In this document: positions 22,803-31,669 of the stretch, piece after piece | Position numbering within the stretch: the first letter of the stretch is position 1 | How the letters are laid out: the number at the start of each line of letters is the position of its first letter | Source of the DNA: Fructobacillus evanidus | GTDB lineage: Bacteria; Bacillota; Bacilli; Lactobacillales; Lactobacillaceae | DNA: 64,000 nt | Assembly: GCF_963580165.1 (NCBI RefSeq) | Contig: NZ_CAUZLM010000001.1 | Location: forward strand, 62,001 to 126,000 | Direction: 5' to 3' | Notes under the pieces: generated by a model | Seen by the model: the letters and a program-made list of their open reading frames with translations, nothing else | Databases searched by the model: none | Told to the model about the DNA's origin: nothing | Made by a program: the position numbers and the translations under genes

Positions 22803-23144
22803 ATGATGTGGTTTTATTGGCCTGCAATTTGGTTAGCCATTTTCTTTTTAATTATTCTGTGGCGTTTTTTTTATCGTCCTTTTCCAAAAATCGGTGTTTT
22901 GGATATTGCGGTCATTCCGACCTTTATTCTTGCTCATTTGACCTGGGGGGCAGCCTTTTATCGATCTGATTTGTTAGCTGTTTTGGTTGTTTGGCTGTTG
23001 TTTGGGGCAATTTGGAGTTTGATTGCTTTGTGGCATCGTCAACGGCTGGCCTTTTTTTGTCATCGGTATTGGCAGGCGACTGGATTGATTGGTATTCTTT
23101 TGATGATTACCTTGTGTGTTGCAGCTGTTATTTTAAAAAGATAG
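22803..23144 (+). CDS. DUF3397 family membrane protein
   Basis: This encodes 113 residues from the ATG at 22803 (GAGGTGA upstream; the ATG at 22797 is too close to it). Four hydrophobic helices: about 6-24, 34-51, 57-77 and 91-110. A DUF3397 protein just before mraZ is a common arrangement in Lactobacillales, which supports the call. It is closed by its own terminator, so it is not part of the mraZ transcript. No function is known. Confidence 0.75.
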   Translation: MMWFYWPAIWLAIFFLIILWRFFYRPFPKIGVLDIAVIPTFILAHLTWGAAFYRSDLLAVLVVWLLFGAIWSLIALWHRQRLAFFCHRYWQATGLIGILLMITLCVAAVILKR

Positions 23145-23158
23145 GGTAAATTCCCCAC

Positions 23159-23198
23159 CGAGCTTAAATCCTGATTTTTCAGGGTTTAAGCTTTTTTT
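23159..23198 (+). terminator. Terminator before mraZ
   Basis: AGCTTAAATCCTGA pairs with TCAGGGTTTAAGCT (one mismatch), then seven T's. Its apex contains a CTGATTTT octamer followed by TCAG. Confidence 0.88.
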
Positions 23199-23230
23199 AT
23201 TACTAGAGTTTTAAAAAAATTACGAGAAGA

Positions 23231-23256
23231 GTGGAGGAATGTGGGGGAATGTGGTA
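23231..23256 (+). promoter_or_regulatory. Three direct repeats, probable MraZ boxes
   Basis: TGGAG, TGGGG and TGGTA begin at 23232, 23242 and 23252, spaced exactly 10 bases, with GAATG between each. MraZ is known to bind tandem TGGGN-type repeats ahead of its own operon, so autorepression of the division cluster is expected. Confidence 0.7.
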
Positions 23257-23296
23257 AATTATTGTTAAGTTATCTTTAAGAAAGGAGGGTGTGCCG

Positions 23297-23728
23297 ATGT
23301 TCATGGGGGAATCTTCACATAATTTAGACCCCAAGGGCCGGCTCACCATCCCGGTGAAGTTTCGTAATCAATTGGGCGAATCCTTTGTGATTGTCCGTTG
23401 GATGGAACATGCCTTACGGGCCATGCCGATGTCGGTTTGGCAAAACTTAGAGGAACAATTAAATGACTTACCGCTTGGGAAAAAAGAAGCCCGGGCCTTT
23501 AAGCGTTTTGTTTTAGCCGGTGCTAAGGAAGCAGAGTTTGATAAGCAGGGACGCATCATTGTTGATGGGAATTTGCAAGATTATGCTCAGATTGACAAAG
23601 AAGTGGTCGTGACGGGCGCCGGCGATTCCTTTGAAATTTGGTCGAAGGAAAATTGGCAGGCCTATACCGAGGATACTGCTGAGAACTTCGATGAAATTGC
23701 TGAAGGATTAGTTGATTTTGATTTTTAA
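23297..23728 (+). CDS. mraZ: Transcriptional regulator MraZ
   Basis: This encodes 143 residues, standard length, from the ATG at 23297 eight bases after AAAGGAGGG. It has two SpoVT/AbrB-like half domains: FMGESSHNLDPKGRLTIPVK near the N-terminus and AEFDKQGRIIVDGNLQDYA in the second half. It represses the dcw cluster in relatives, through the repeats found at 23231-23256. First gene of mraZ-rsmH-ftsL-ftsI-mraY. Confidence 0.96.
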   Translation: MFMGESSHNLDPKGRLTIPVKFRNQLGESFVIVRWMEHALRAMPMSVWQNLEEQLNDLPLGKKEARAFKRFVLAGAKEAEFDKQGRIIVDGNLQDYAQIDKEVVVTGAGDSFEIWSKENWQAYTEDTAENFDEIAEGLVDFDF

Positions 23729-23791
23729 AGTCGTCTATTCAACGCGAATAGACTGATGGACGAGAAAAGTGTTAAACAGGAGGACAATAAA

Positions 23792-24745
23792 ATGGCATTT
23801 GAACACGTAACGGTCCTCCAAAAAGAGGCGGTTGCATTGCTGGCAGTGAAGCCAGACGGTATTTACGTCGATGCGACTTTGGGGGGCGGGGGTCATTCTG
23901 GCGAAATTCTCAAGGAATTGACCACTGGGACCCTTTATTCCTTTGACCAAGATCAGACCGCCATCTTACATAATCAAAAGCAGTACGAGCAAGAAATTGC
24001 TGACGGTAAATTAGTTTTGGTCTTCCAGAACTTTCGCACATTGAAGCAAAGTCTAAATGACCTTGGTGTCGACCAGGTTGATGGTGTTTTGTATGATTTG
24101 GGCGTTTCATCCGTGCAGTTTGATCAAGGTGACCGAGGATTTTCTTATAACCATGATGCGCCGTTGGATATGCGCATGGACCGGCGCCAGGACCTAACGG
24201 CAAAGGTCATTGTTAATGACTGGCCGTTTTCTGATTTGGTCCGAGTTTTGACTCGTTACGGGGAAGACCGCTTTGGTAAGGCCATTGCCCGCAAGATTGA
24301 ACAGGCACGGGAAGTCAAGCCAATTGAAACCACTTTTGACTTGGTTGAAATTATTAAAGAAGCGATTCCAGCACCGGCTAGGCGTCATGGAGGCCATCCG
24401 GCGAAACGGACCTTCCAGGCTCTGAGAGTGGCCGTTAATGATGAATTAGGGGCACTAGAAGACTCACTGACGCAGGCCTTAGATCTTCTGGCTGTCCAGG
24501 GACGGATTTCAGCAATTTCGTTCCAGTCGCAAGAAGACCGCCTGATTAAGCAGATGTTTCGTGAGAAGGCAGCCACACCTGATTTACCACGTGGTTTGCC
24601 ACTTTTGCCCGAACAAATGCAGGCAGATTATGAATTATTAACCCGCAAGGCGATTAAGCCAAGCGAAGAAGAACAAGCAGAAAATCATCGCTCGGCTTCA
24701 GCCCAATTAAGAGGCATTGTCCGATTAAAGCGGGAAGATTCTTAA
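23792..24745 (+). CDS. rsmH: 16S rRNA m4C1402 methyltransferase RsmH
   Basis: This encodes 317 residues. I took the ATG at 23792 after AGGAGGA; the frame's ATG at 23756 adds residues not typical for the family. It has FEHVTVLQKEAV, the SAM loop DATLGGGGHSGEIL, LYDLGVSSVQFDQGDRGFSY, RTFQALRVAVNDEL and ISFQSQEDRLIKQMF, all family signatures. It methylates N4 of C1402 in 16S rRNA. It lies between mraZ and ftsL as usual. Confidence 0.96.
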   Translation: MAFEHVTVLQKEAVALLAVKPDGIYVDATLGGGGHSGEILKELTTGTLYSFDQDQTAILHNQKQYEQEIADGKLVLVFQNFRTLKQSLNDLGVDQVDGVLYDLGVSSVQFDQGDRGFSYNHDAPLDMRMDRRQDLTAKVIVNDWPFSDLVRVLTRYGEDRFGKAIARKIEQAREVKPIETTFDLVEIIKEAIPAPARRHGGHPAKRTFQALRVAVNDELGALEDSLTQALDLLAVQGRISAISFQSQEDRLIKQMFREKAATPDLPRGLPLLPEQMQADYELLTRKAIKPSEEEQAENHRSASAQLRGIVRLKREDS

Positions 24746-24811
24746 CACTGAAAAACGTTCAATGTGATGCTGATTTTTGTTTGGGGAAGATAATAGTAAA
24801 GGAGTTCAAAA

Positions 24812-25189
24812 ATGGCACAAAACGCTTATCGCTACCAAGATTTGGCGACTGCTTTACCTGAGCAGCCTGCCACACCGTCTGCTAAAAAAGTTCGGACCAA
24901 AAAACGCTACCAGGCAGCTGTCTGGACCAAGCGTGAACGCGGTTTGGTTATTTTTATGGCTAGCATTGTATTATTATTGATGATGGGTACAGTGGCAACA
25001 ACTGTGACCATGCAACGAGTTGATGCCCAAAATACTCAAATCTCTCAGAAAGTGACCAACGTGAAAGAGGAAAATGACTCTTACCGTGGTGACATTCAAT
25101 CAAAAACGAACCGTGACAACTTGGAAAAGGTTGCCCAATCAGCTAATATGGAACAGAGTACTAACAACGTTCGGAATGTAAACCAGTAA
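24812..25189 (+). CDS. ftsL: Cell division protein FtsL
   Basis: This encodes 125 residues. A basic cytoplasmic N-terminus (to about 48) is followed by one membrane helix (about 49-70, GLVIFMASIVLLLMMG) and an extracytoplasmic leucine-zipper-like coiled coil with heptads up to about residue 110. Sequence is poorly conserved in this family; the call rests on length, topology and its place between rsmH and ftsI. It would form the FtsL-DivIC-DivIB complex at the septum. Ends four bases before ftsI. Confidence 0.88.
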   Translation: MAQNAYRYQDLATALPEQPATPSAKKVRTKKRYQAAVWTKRERGLVIFMASIVLLLMMGTVATTVTMQRVDAQNTQISQKVTNVKEENDSYRGDIQSKTNRDNLEKVAQSANMEQSTNNVRNVNQ

Positions 25190-25193
25190 GCAG

Positions 25194-27338
25194 ATGAAGC
25201 AAAAGAAAAGACGACAACTCGGGAAAAAAATAACACGAAACGGTAAGCGTTTCGGTGCCCTCCTCTTTGTGGGGGCTTTCTTTGTTATTTTAATCATGGG
25301 TGGTCGTCTTTTTCAGATTGCCGGCTTTAAGGTGGTCAACAACCATAACCTAACCGCCGCTACTCGACTAACCTTTATGCAAAAGGAAACAGTGCCAGCT
25401 ACTCGCGGGCAAATTTTGGATTCAGATGGCCAAGTCCTTGCGGATAATTCAACGGTCTATGATATGTACGCCGTTTTGGATAAAAAACAAGTAACGAAGA
25501 CAGGCAAGCCTGACTACGTGGTTGATAAGAAGGATACCGCGCAGAAACTCAGTGGGATTCTTGGTATCAGCTATGATGACTTATACGCTCAGCTAACTTC
25601 TAACAAGCTGCAGGTCGAATTTGGTCCTAAGGCGAAAAATTTAAGTGTCGATACTTACAATAAGATTAAGGCCTTAAATTTAACCGGGATTAAGTTTAAT
25701 TCGCAGCCATCTCGCTATTATCCCAATAACCGAATGGCCTCGCATATTATTGGCTTAACGAATTCAACTCAGAATGCTGCTGGGCAACGAACCCTTGGTG
25801 GGGTTTTGGGTATCGAAGCCTTTAAAAATAGTACTTTGCGTGGCAAGGATGGAATCCAGACTTCTTTAGGAAATCAGACTGAGACTTCTAAGAAAAATCA
25901 GGTCGAAAACGGCAATAACGTAACCTTGACGTTGAACGAAAAGTTGCAAGCAACCCTTGAAAACCGGATGGACGTTCTTTTTGCAGGTACGAAGGCTAAA
26001 TCAGCGGTCGCCGTTTTGATGGAGGCGAAAACTGGTAAAATTGTGGCTGCTACGCAACGGCCTAACTTTGATCCAAATACGCAAGACGGTCTTTCTTCTG
26101 CCTGGGAAAACTTAGTTAATCAGGGCTCTTTTGAACCAGGATCAACGATGAAAACCATTACTTTGGCTGCTGCTATCCAGGAGGGTAAGTGGCATCCAAA
26201 TGCAACTTACCAATCTGGAACCTATGATATTAATGGCCAGAAGGTTGTGGATGCTTTTGGAAATGGTGAAGGAGTCTTAACTTACCGTCAGGCCTATGAA
26301 CGGTCATCAAACGTTGGTTTTGCTCATCTTGAACAGGCTCTTGGTGCAAGTACTTGGGAATCTTATATCAATAAGTTCCGCTTCCTAAAGAAGACCGGGA
26401 TGGATCTGCCAAACGAAGAATCCGGATCAATGTCTTTTGCACAGCCAATTGATCAAGCCAATACGGCCTACGGTCAAGCCATTCGGGTCACTCCTGCTCA
26501 GTTGCTTCAGGCTTATACAGCCATTGCCAATGGAGGGAAGGAAGTGAAGCCTTACTTGGTTGACCGAGTAACAAACCCAGAAACGGGTAAAGTCGTTTAC
26601 AGGGGAAAGACCACGCAGGTCGCTAATCCGATTTCAGCAAACACTGCTAAGCAAGTATTGTCTTTGATGGCAGGCGTTGTCAATGCCGACGATGGGACGG
26701 CTAAGCAATATAGCTTATCAGATGTGGGTTATCAGGTTGCTGCTAAGACTGGAACCGCACAAATTTCCGAGAATGGAAAGTACCTGGATGGGTTAACAAA
26801 TGATATTCATTCGGTGATGGCAATTGTGCCCGAGCAAAATCCAAAGTATATTATGTATATAGCAGTTCGCCAACCACAGGTTTTCCCAGACGCCAACATT
26901 CAAATTACCTTGAATAACGTCTTTCGACCTGTGATGCTTCAGGCCCTAAATGATGGTGACGATAGTGTCAAGTCAAAGACCAACCAGGTAACGGTACCAG
27001 ACGTGAAGGGCCTGTCGATTAGCCAAGCGGAGCAGACATTGCAAAATGCGGGTCTGTCCGTGACAACCTTGGGTTCAAGTGGCACCGTTTCAGCGCAATC
27101 AATCAAGGGAAATCAGGATGCCATTAAGGGCCAGCGGGTTTTCTTGACGGCAAACGGTGCAGTCACCCTTCCTGATTTTAGCTCTTGGACGAAAAACGAT
27201 GTTTTGTCTTGGGGCTACCTAGCAAAGGTTAAAATGTCTCTGACTGGGTCTGGCTATGGCGAAAAGCAAAGTGTGACGGCCGGCACAGCAGTAACCGACC
27301 AAACTAAAATTAGCGTCAACTTTAAGGAGAGAACGTAA
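25194..27338 (+). CDS. ftsI: Division-specific transpeptidase FtsI (PBP2x type)
   Basis: This encodes 714 residues. One N-terminal membrane helix (about 20-42), a dimerisation domain, then a transpeptidase with the S-x-x-K site in FEPGSTMKTIT (about Ser 317), the YERSSNVGF motif and the AKTGTAQIS motif. Two C-terminal PASTA repeats (about 600-655 and 656-714; VTVPDVKGLSISQAEQTL and VTLPDFSSWTKNDV) are the hallmark of PBP2x. It cross-links septal peptidoglycan outside the membrane. Overlaps mraY by one base. Confidence 0.95.
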   Translation: MKQKKRRQLGKKITRNGKRFGALLFVGAFFVILIMGGRLFQIAGFKVVNNHNLTAATRLTFMQKETVPATRGQILDSDGQVLADNSTVYDMYAVLDKKQVTKTGKPDYVVDKKDTAQKLSGILGISYDDLYAQLTSNKLQVEFGPKAKNLSVDTYNKIKALNLTGIKFNSQPSRYYPNNRMASHIIGLTNSTQNAAGQRTLGGVLGIEAFKNSTLRGKDGIQTSLGNQTETSKKNQVENGNNVTLTLNEKLQATLENRMDVLFAGTKAKSAVAVLMEAKTGKIVAATQRPNFDPNTQDGLSSAWENLVNQGSFEPGSTMKTITLAAAIQEGKWHPNATYQSGTYDINGQKVVDAFGNGEGVLTYRQAYERSSNVGFAHLEQALGASTWESYINKFRFLKKTGMDLPNEESGSMSFAQPIDQANTAYGQAIRVTPAQLLQAYTAIANGGKEVKPYLVDRVTNPETGKVVYRGKTTQVANPISANTAKQVLSLMAGVVNADDGTAKQYSLSDVGYQVAAKTGTAQISENGKYLDGLTNDIHSVMAIVPEQNPKYIMYIAVRQPQVFPDANIQITLNNVFRPVMLQALNDGDDSVKSKTNQVTVPDVKGLSISQAEQTLQNAGLSVTTLGSSGTVSAQSIKGNQDAIKGQRVFLTANGAVTLPDFSSWTKNDVLSWGYLAKVKMSLTGSGYGEKQSVTAGTAVTDQTKISVNFKERT

Positions 27339-28297
27339 TGTCAGTTGTACTAGAATTCCTTTTGGGAATGGCTATCACAGCACTTTTGATGCCAATAGTG
27401 ATCAAAAAATTGAAGCAAAGTAAGGAACAGGCCGTGATTCGGGTCTTGGGTCCAGACCACCAGCAGAAGGCCGGTACGCCTTCATTGGGGGGCGCCGTCT
27501 TCGTCTTGGTGGCGATTATTGTTGCTTTTTGTTTGCCAAGGACTTATGAAAATTCAACCGCTTTCACAACGGTTTTGACCCTTTCGGTGGCGATTGGGTC
27601 TTTTGCCTTGATTGGCGCTGTTGATGATGTCTTGAAGCTATTGAAGCATGCCGATGATGGTTTTGCTTTTAAGCCAAAATTAGCGGCACAAACATTATCG
27701 GCCGTTGTCGTGATGTTCTTACTTTGGGCCTTAAAGGTGCCAGCCGTCATTAATTTACCAGTTGTTGGCGTTGTTTATTTGGGTTATTTCTATGTTATTT
27801 TTATCTGGTTCTGGTTAGTTGGTTGGTCGAATGCTACCAACTTGACCGATGGCCTTGACGGTCTTTTGGGCGGATTAGCTGTAATTGCTTACGGTGCCTA
27901 TGCCGTTATGGCTTATTGGGCCGCTAACTGGGCGATGGTTTCCTTTAACTTAGTATTGATTGGTGCCTTAGCCGGCTTTTTGATTTTCAATTTACCAAAG
28001 GCCAAAATTTTCATGGGTGACACGGGTTCTCTTGCTTTGGGAGCCGGGTTGGCAGTTGAATCCATTTTGCTGCATGCTGTTATTTCTTTGTTAATTATTG
28101 GTTTGGTCTTTGTGATTGAGACATTGTCCGTGATTATTCAGACATTTTCTTATCACTTCTTCCATAAGCGAGTCTTCCCAATGGCGCCGATTCACCATTC
28201 TTTTGAAAAGTTTGGTTGGTCAGAGTGGCAGATTGACATCGCCTTTTGGTCAGTTGGATTGGTTCTAGCCATTTTGGCAGTTTTCATTTTTTACTAG
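27338..28297 (+). CDS. mraY: Phospho-MurNAc-pentapeptide transferase MraY
   Basis: This encodes 319 residues with about ten hydrophobic helices. The family aspartates are visible in GAVDDVLKLL, NLTDGLDGLLGG and FMGDTGSLALGAG, and the basic loop near PMAPIHHSFEKFGWSEW. It moves phospho-MurNAc-pentapeptide onto undecaprenyl phosphate, making lipid I. ATG overlaps the ftsI stop. A hairpin without a T run separates it from murD. Confidence 0.96.
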   Translation: MSVVLEFLLGMAITALLMPIVIKKLKQSKEQAVIRVLGPDHQQKAGTPSLGGAVFVLVAIIVAFCLPRTYENSTAFTTVLTLSVAIGSFALIGAVDDVLKLLKHADDGFAFKPKLAAQTLSAVVVMFLLWALKVPAVINLPVVGVVYLGYFYVIFIWFWLVGWSNATNLTDGLDGLLGGLAVIAYGAYAVMAYWAANWAMVSFNLVLIGALAGFLIFNLPKAKIFMGDTGSLALGAGLAVESILLHAVISLLIIGLVFVIETLSVIIQTFSYHFFHKRVFPMAPIHHSFEKFGWSEWQIDIAFWSVGLVLAILAVFIFY

Positions 28298-28306
28298 AAA
28301 CTTAAA

Positions 28307-28329
28307 AGTGGTTGGCAACGTCAACCACT
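28307..28329 (+). other. Intergenic hairpin between mraY and murD
   Basis: AGTGGTTG pairs exactly with CAACCACT across seven bases. It lacks a T run, so it is unlikely to be a full terminator; it may be an RNA processing or stability element. An AAAATCAG octamer follows at 28338-28345. Confidence 0.5.
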
Positions 28330-28373
28330 GTACATAAAAAATCAGCACTGTGTGTCAGAAAAAGGAGTAGGGT

Positions 28374-29729
28374 ATGGCAGAGTTAGATTTTAAAAATAAA
28401 AAGGTATTAGTGTTGGGCTGGGCCAAATCAGGAAAGGCCGCTGCCGAGCGTCTGGTTGAGCTTGGCGCACAGGTTACGGTTGCCAATCGGGACAAAATTG
28501 AAGAAGATGCCGATGTCAAAGCCTTGAAAGCTGCAGGTGTTGTCTTTGCAGAAAATGACCAAGCAGAATCTTTGGCTGATGGAACTGATTTCGTCGTTAA
28601 AAATCCAGGTATCCATTACGAACAACCATTGCTGGAAAAGGCCGAACGGCTGAAGATTCCAATTTTGACGGAAGTTGCTGTTGCTCTGTCGACCTTTACT
28701 GGACGCTTGATTGTTGTGACCGGTTCAAATGGGAAGACGACAACTACGACGCTTTTGGGGAAGATGTTGCAAGCGGATCCAAAACAAGGAAAAGTCGTTG
28801 TTGCTGGCAATATTGGCACGCCAGTTTGTCAGGTTGTTGGTTCGTTGACCAAGGATGATACGCTTGTCTTAGAATTATCTTCTTTCCAACTAGTTGGAAT
28901 TCCAACGATTCAGCCTGATATTGCCGTGATTACCAATGTCTTTGCAAACCATATGGACTTTCACCATACGAGGACGGCTTACTTAGCAGCTAAGATTCAC
29001 GTCACTGAGGATCAACGGCCTGATCAGGTACTGATTTTAAATGGGCAGGGACCAGATACGCCATTAATTGAAAGTAAGACAGCTGCTCAGGTTCTGCTCT
29101 TTGATGACCAAGACCAAACGGCTTATGCTCATCAAAGTGGTGATGACCTGGTTTTTGCAGGACAGAAACTAATGCCTTTCAAAGACGTTAAGCTCGTTGG
29201 CCAGCCAAACCTGGAAAATGTTTTGGCGGCAACGGCGGCAGCAACGGTTGCAGGTGCTGACCCAGCCGGCATTATTGATGTCTTGAAAACTTTTTCCGGT
29301 GTTAAGCACCGGTTGGAATTTTTGTTTAAAAATCAAGACGTTCTATATTATAACGATTCAAAGGCAACTGACATTGAAGCAACACAAGCGGCTCTGTCGG
29401 CCTTTAACCAACCAGTCGTTTGGTTGGCTGGTGGATTGGACCGTGGTGATGACTTGTCCCGCTTGGCCCCAGACTTAAAGTATGTTCGTCAGGTCATTGC
29501 CTTTGGTGAAACCCACGATAAGGTGAAGGCTTTGGCCGATTCTTTGAATTTGCCGGTAACGGTTGTGAAATCAGTTGAAGAAGCGGCGCCATTGGCTGTT
29601 CAGATGGCTAAGCCTGGAGAGGTCGTTCTCTTTTCACCGGCAGCCGCTTCATGGGATCAGTATCCTAATTTTGAAATTCGTGGGGATGCCTACGAACAAG
29701 CCTTAAAAAATAGTTTGCAGATTGGGTAA
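28374..29729 (+). CDS. murD: UDP-N-acetylmuramoylalanine-D-glutamate ligase
   Basis: This encodes 451 residues after AAAGGAGTAGGGT. It has the three Mur ligase domains: Rossmann start (KVLVLGWAKSGKAAAERL), ATP-binding centre with TGSNGKTTTTTLLGKML (about 115-131) and NHMDFHHT, and a C-terminal domain beginning about 300 (FSGVKHRLEFLF, YNDSKATDIEAT). It adds D-glutamate to UDP-MurNAc-L-alanine in the cytoplasm. murG follows 12 bases later. Confidence 0.97.
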   Translation: MAELDFKNKKVLVLGWAKSGKAAAERLVELGAQVTVANRDKIEEDADVKALKAAGVVFAENDQAESLADGTDFVVKNPGIHYEQPLLEKAERLKIPILTEVAVALSTFTGRLIVVTGSNGKTTTTTLLGKMLQADPKQGKVVVAGNIGTPVCQVVGSLTKDDTLVLELSSFQLVGIPTIQPDIAVITNVFANHMDFHHTRTAYLAAKIHVTEDQRPDQVLILNGQGPDTPLIESKTAAQVLLFDDQDQTAYAHQSGDDLVFAGQKLMPFKDVKLVGQPNLENVLAATAAATVAGADPAGIIDVLKTFSGVKHRLEFLFKNQDVLYYNDSKATDIEATQAALSAFNQPVVWLAGGLDRGDDLSRLAPDLKYVRQVIAFGETHDKVKALADSLNLPVTVVKSVEEAAPLAVQMAKPGEVVLFSPAAASWDQYPNFEIRGDAYEQALKNSLQIG

Positions 29730-29740
29730 GGAGAGCAAAG

Positions 29741-30841
29741 ATGAAAGTAGTGTTATCAGGTGGTGGAACGGGTGGCCATATTTATCCGGCCTTAGCTTTG
29801 GCCAAAATCATTGAGGAAAAAGAACCAGAGGCAGAATTTTTGTACATTGGTTCTTTCCGCGGGGTTGAAAAGCAAATCGTACCAAAGACCAATCTGCCCT
29901 TTATGCAATTGGATGTCCAAGGCTTTTCGCGTTCGCTTTCATTAACCAACTTTAAGACGGTTTATCTATTTTTGAAGGCAACTGCCGCTGCCAAGAAAAT
30001 TTTAAAGAATTTTCAGCCCGATGTTGTTGTCGGTACTGGTGGTTATGTTTCCGGTGCTGTTTTGTATGCCGCACAGCAGATGGGTATTCCAACAGTTATT
30101 CATGAGCAGAATTCAGTCGCTGGTGTAACCAACAAGTTTTTGGCTAAAAAGGCGACAAAAATTGGCTTAGGCTTTGAAGCAGCCAAGGACCAGTTCCCGG
30201 CCGACAAGACGGAACTGATTGGTAACCCTAGAGCACAGGAAGTGGCGAACCTCCATTCTGATTTTTCATGGACGAGCTATGGGTTAGAGGATGACAAAAA
30301 GACGTTGTTAATTTTTGGTGGGTCACAGGGTGCACCAGCCATTAATCTGGCAACTCTTGATGCCATTTCAACATTCAACGATCGCCTTTACCAGGTTGTT
30401 TTGGTGGCTGGACCAAAACGAATTGATAACTTTAACCGCTTGTTACAAGAGCGCGGCCTAACACTTGGTGATCATATTAAGGTATTACCTTATATTGATA
30501 ATATGCCAGCTGTGATGAAGAAAGCGGATGTCTTGGTCTCTCGAGCAGGGGCGACATCAATTGCCGAATTAACGGCTCTTGGTCTACCAGCCATCTTAGT
30601 ACCATCGCCATTTGTGACGGGTGACCATCAAACAAAGAATGCGAGTGCCTTAGTTGATGCGGGCGCCGCCTTGTCAATTAAGGAACCTGATTTTAATGGT
30701 GAATCATTGGTTAAGGCTGCTGATGCCTTGCTATTGGATGACCAACAGGCCGAAGCTATGAAGGCACAATCGGCAGCCGTTGGAATCACTGATGCTGGTG
30801 ACCGGTTCTATCGTTTGATTAAATCAGTAACCAAGGACTAG
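29741..30841 (+). CDS. murG: Lipid II synthase MurG
   Basis: This encodes 366 residues of GT-B fold. The N-terminal glycine loop LSGGGTGGHIYPALAL, the HEQNSVAGVTNK segment, and the C-terminal UDP-GlcNAc site (FGGSQGAPAIN, SRAGATSIAELTALGLPAIL) are clear. It adds GlcNAc to lipid I on the inner membrane face. GGAGAG precedes the ATG. In order murD-murG-divIB, as in other Firmicutes. Confidence 0.97.
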   Translation: MKVVLSGGGTGGHIYPALALAKIIEEKEPEAEFLYIGSFRGVEKQIVPKTNLPFMQLDVQGFSRSLSLTNFKTVYLFLKATAAAKKILKNFQPDVVVGTGGYVSGAVLYAAQQMGIPTVIHEQNSVAGVTNKFLAKKATKIGLGFEAAKDQFPADKTELIGNPRAQEVANLHSDFSWTSYGLEDDKKTLLIFGGSQGAPAINLATLDAISTFNDRLYQVVLVAGPKRIDNFNRLLQERGLTLGDHIKVLPYIDNMPAVMKKADVLVSRAGATSIAELTALGLPAILVPSPFVTGDHQTKNASALVDAGAALSIKEPDFNGESLVKAADALLLDDQQAEAMKAQSAAVGITDAGDRFYRLIKSVTKD

Positions 30842-30852
30842 GAGTAATTGCC

Positions 30853-31557
30853 TTGCAAAGAATTAAAATGACAATGCAAATGCACCCAAAGTGGACCAGT
30901 GCCTTCGTGACCCTGGCTTTTTTGGCAGTCATCGCAGTCATTTTAGTGATTTGGCAACCTTGGGTGAAAATTACAACGGTTAATGTTGATGCTGGCAATA
31001 TCCCAACTGAAACAATTGAAAAAGAAGTCGGGATTAAGCCTGGTGATTACCGTTACCAAGTTTTCTTTCAGGAAACGTTTTTAGAACAAAAACTAAAAAG
31101 AAGTAACGATAAAATTTCGCAGGTGAAAATTTCATTGACAAAAAGTACTGTCTCTATTGAGGCTGGTGAAAAGATTAATGCCGGCTTTTTAAAAAAGGGG
31201 GATCAGTGGTACCAACTCGATTCGGCTGGCAATCAGAGTAAAATTAATCAAGTTGATGGACAGGGCCCTGTCTATACCAATTTTTCTTCTGTGACGAGGA
31301 TTAAAAAGGTGGCCAAAGCAGTCTCTTCTTTGGACCAACCAATTCGACAAGACATCGGTGAGATTAAATTTGCGCCAGATGCCAATAATAGCGATAAGTT
31401 GATTTTGTCGATGAATGACGGCAATACGGTTTATGCGAGTCAAAAGACGTTGGCCGACAAAATGCAGTATTATGCAGGGATTGCGGCACAAATGTCTTCA
31501 ACTGGAGTCGTTGATTTACAGTATGGGTCATACTCATATCCGTATAACGGTTCATAA
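30853..31557 (+). CDS. divIB: Cell division protein DivIB/FtsQ
   Basis: This encodes 234 residues from a TTG start at 30853, placed eight bases after TAGGAG; in-frame ATGs further on have no ribosome site. A short basic cytoplasmic part, one membrane helix (about 17-37), then a POTRA domain (about 40-108) and the FtsQ beta domain. It is somewhat shorter than many DivIB proteins because the cytoplasmic N-terminus is brief and there is no long C-terminal tail. It belongs to the septal FtsL-DivIC-DivIB complex. Confidence 0.88.
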   Translation: MQRIKMTMQMHPKWTSAFVTLAFLAVIAVILVIWQPWVKITTVNVDAGNIPTETIEKEVGIKPGDYRYQVFFQETFLEQKLKRSNDKISQVKISLTKSTVSIEAGEKINAGFLKKGDQWYQLDSAGNQSKINQVDGQGPVYTNFSSVTRIKKVAKAVSSLDQPIRQDIGEIKFAPDANNSDKLILSMNDGNTVYASQKTLADKMQYYAGIAAQMSSTGVVDLQYGSYSYPYNGS

Positions 31558-31669
31558 CGAAAAAACTTACTCATAAATTGGCTCTAAGCCCTACCAGACT
31601 AAGGTAGAATATGATAAGATTATTTTTAGGTTTAGTTTCTAAATTTTATTAAAAAGAGGGGAAATTTGC

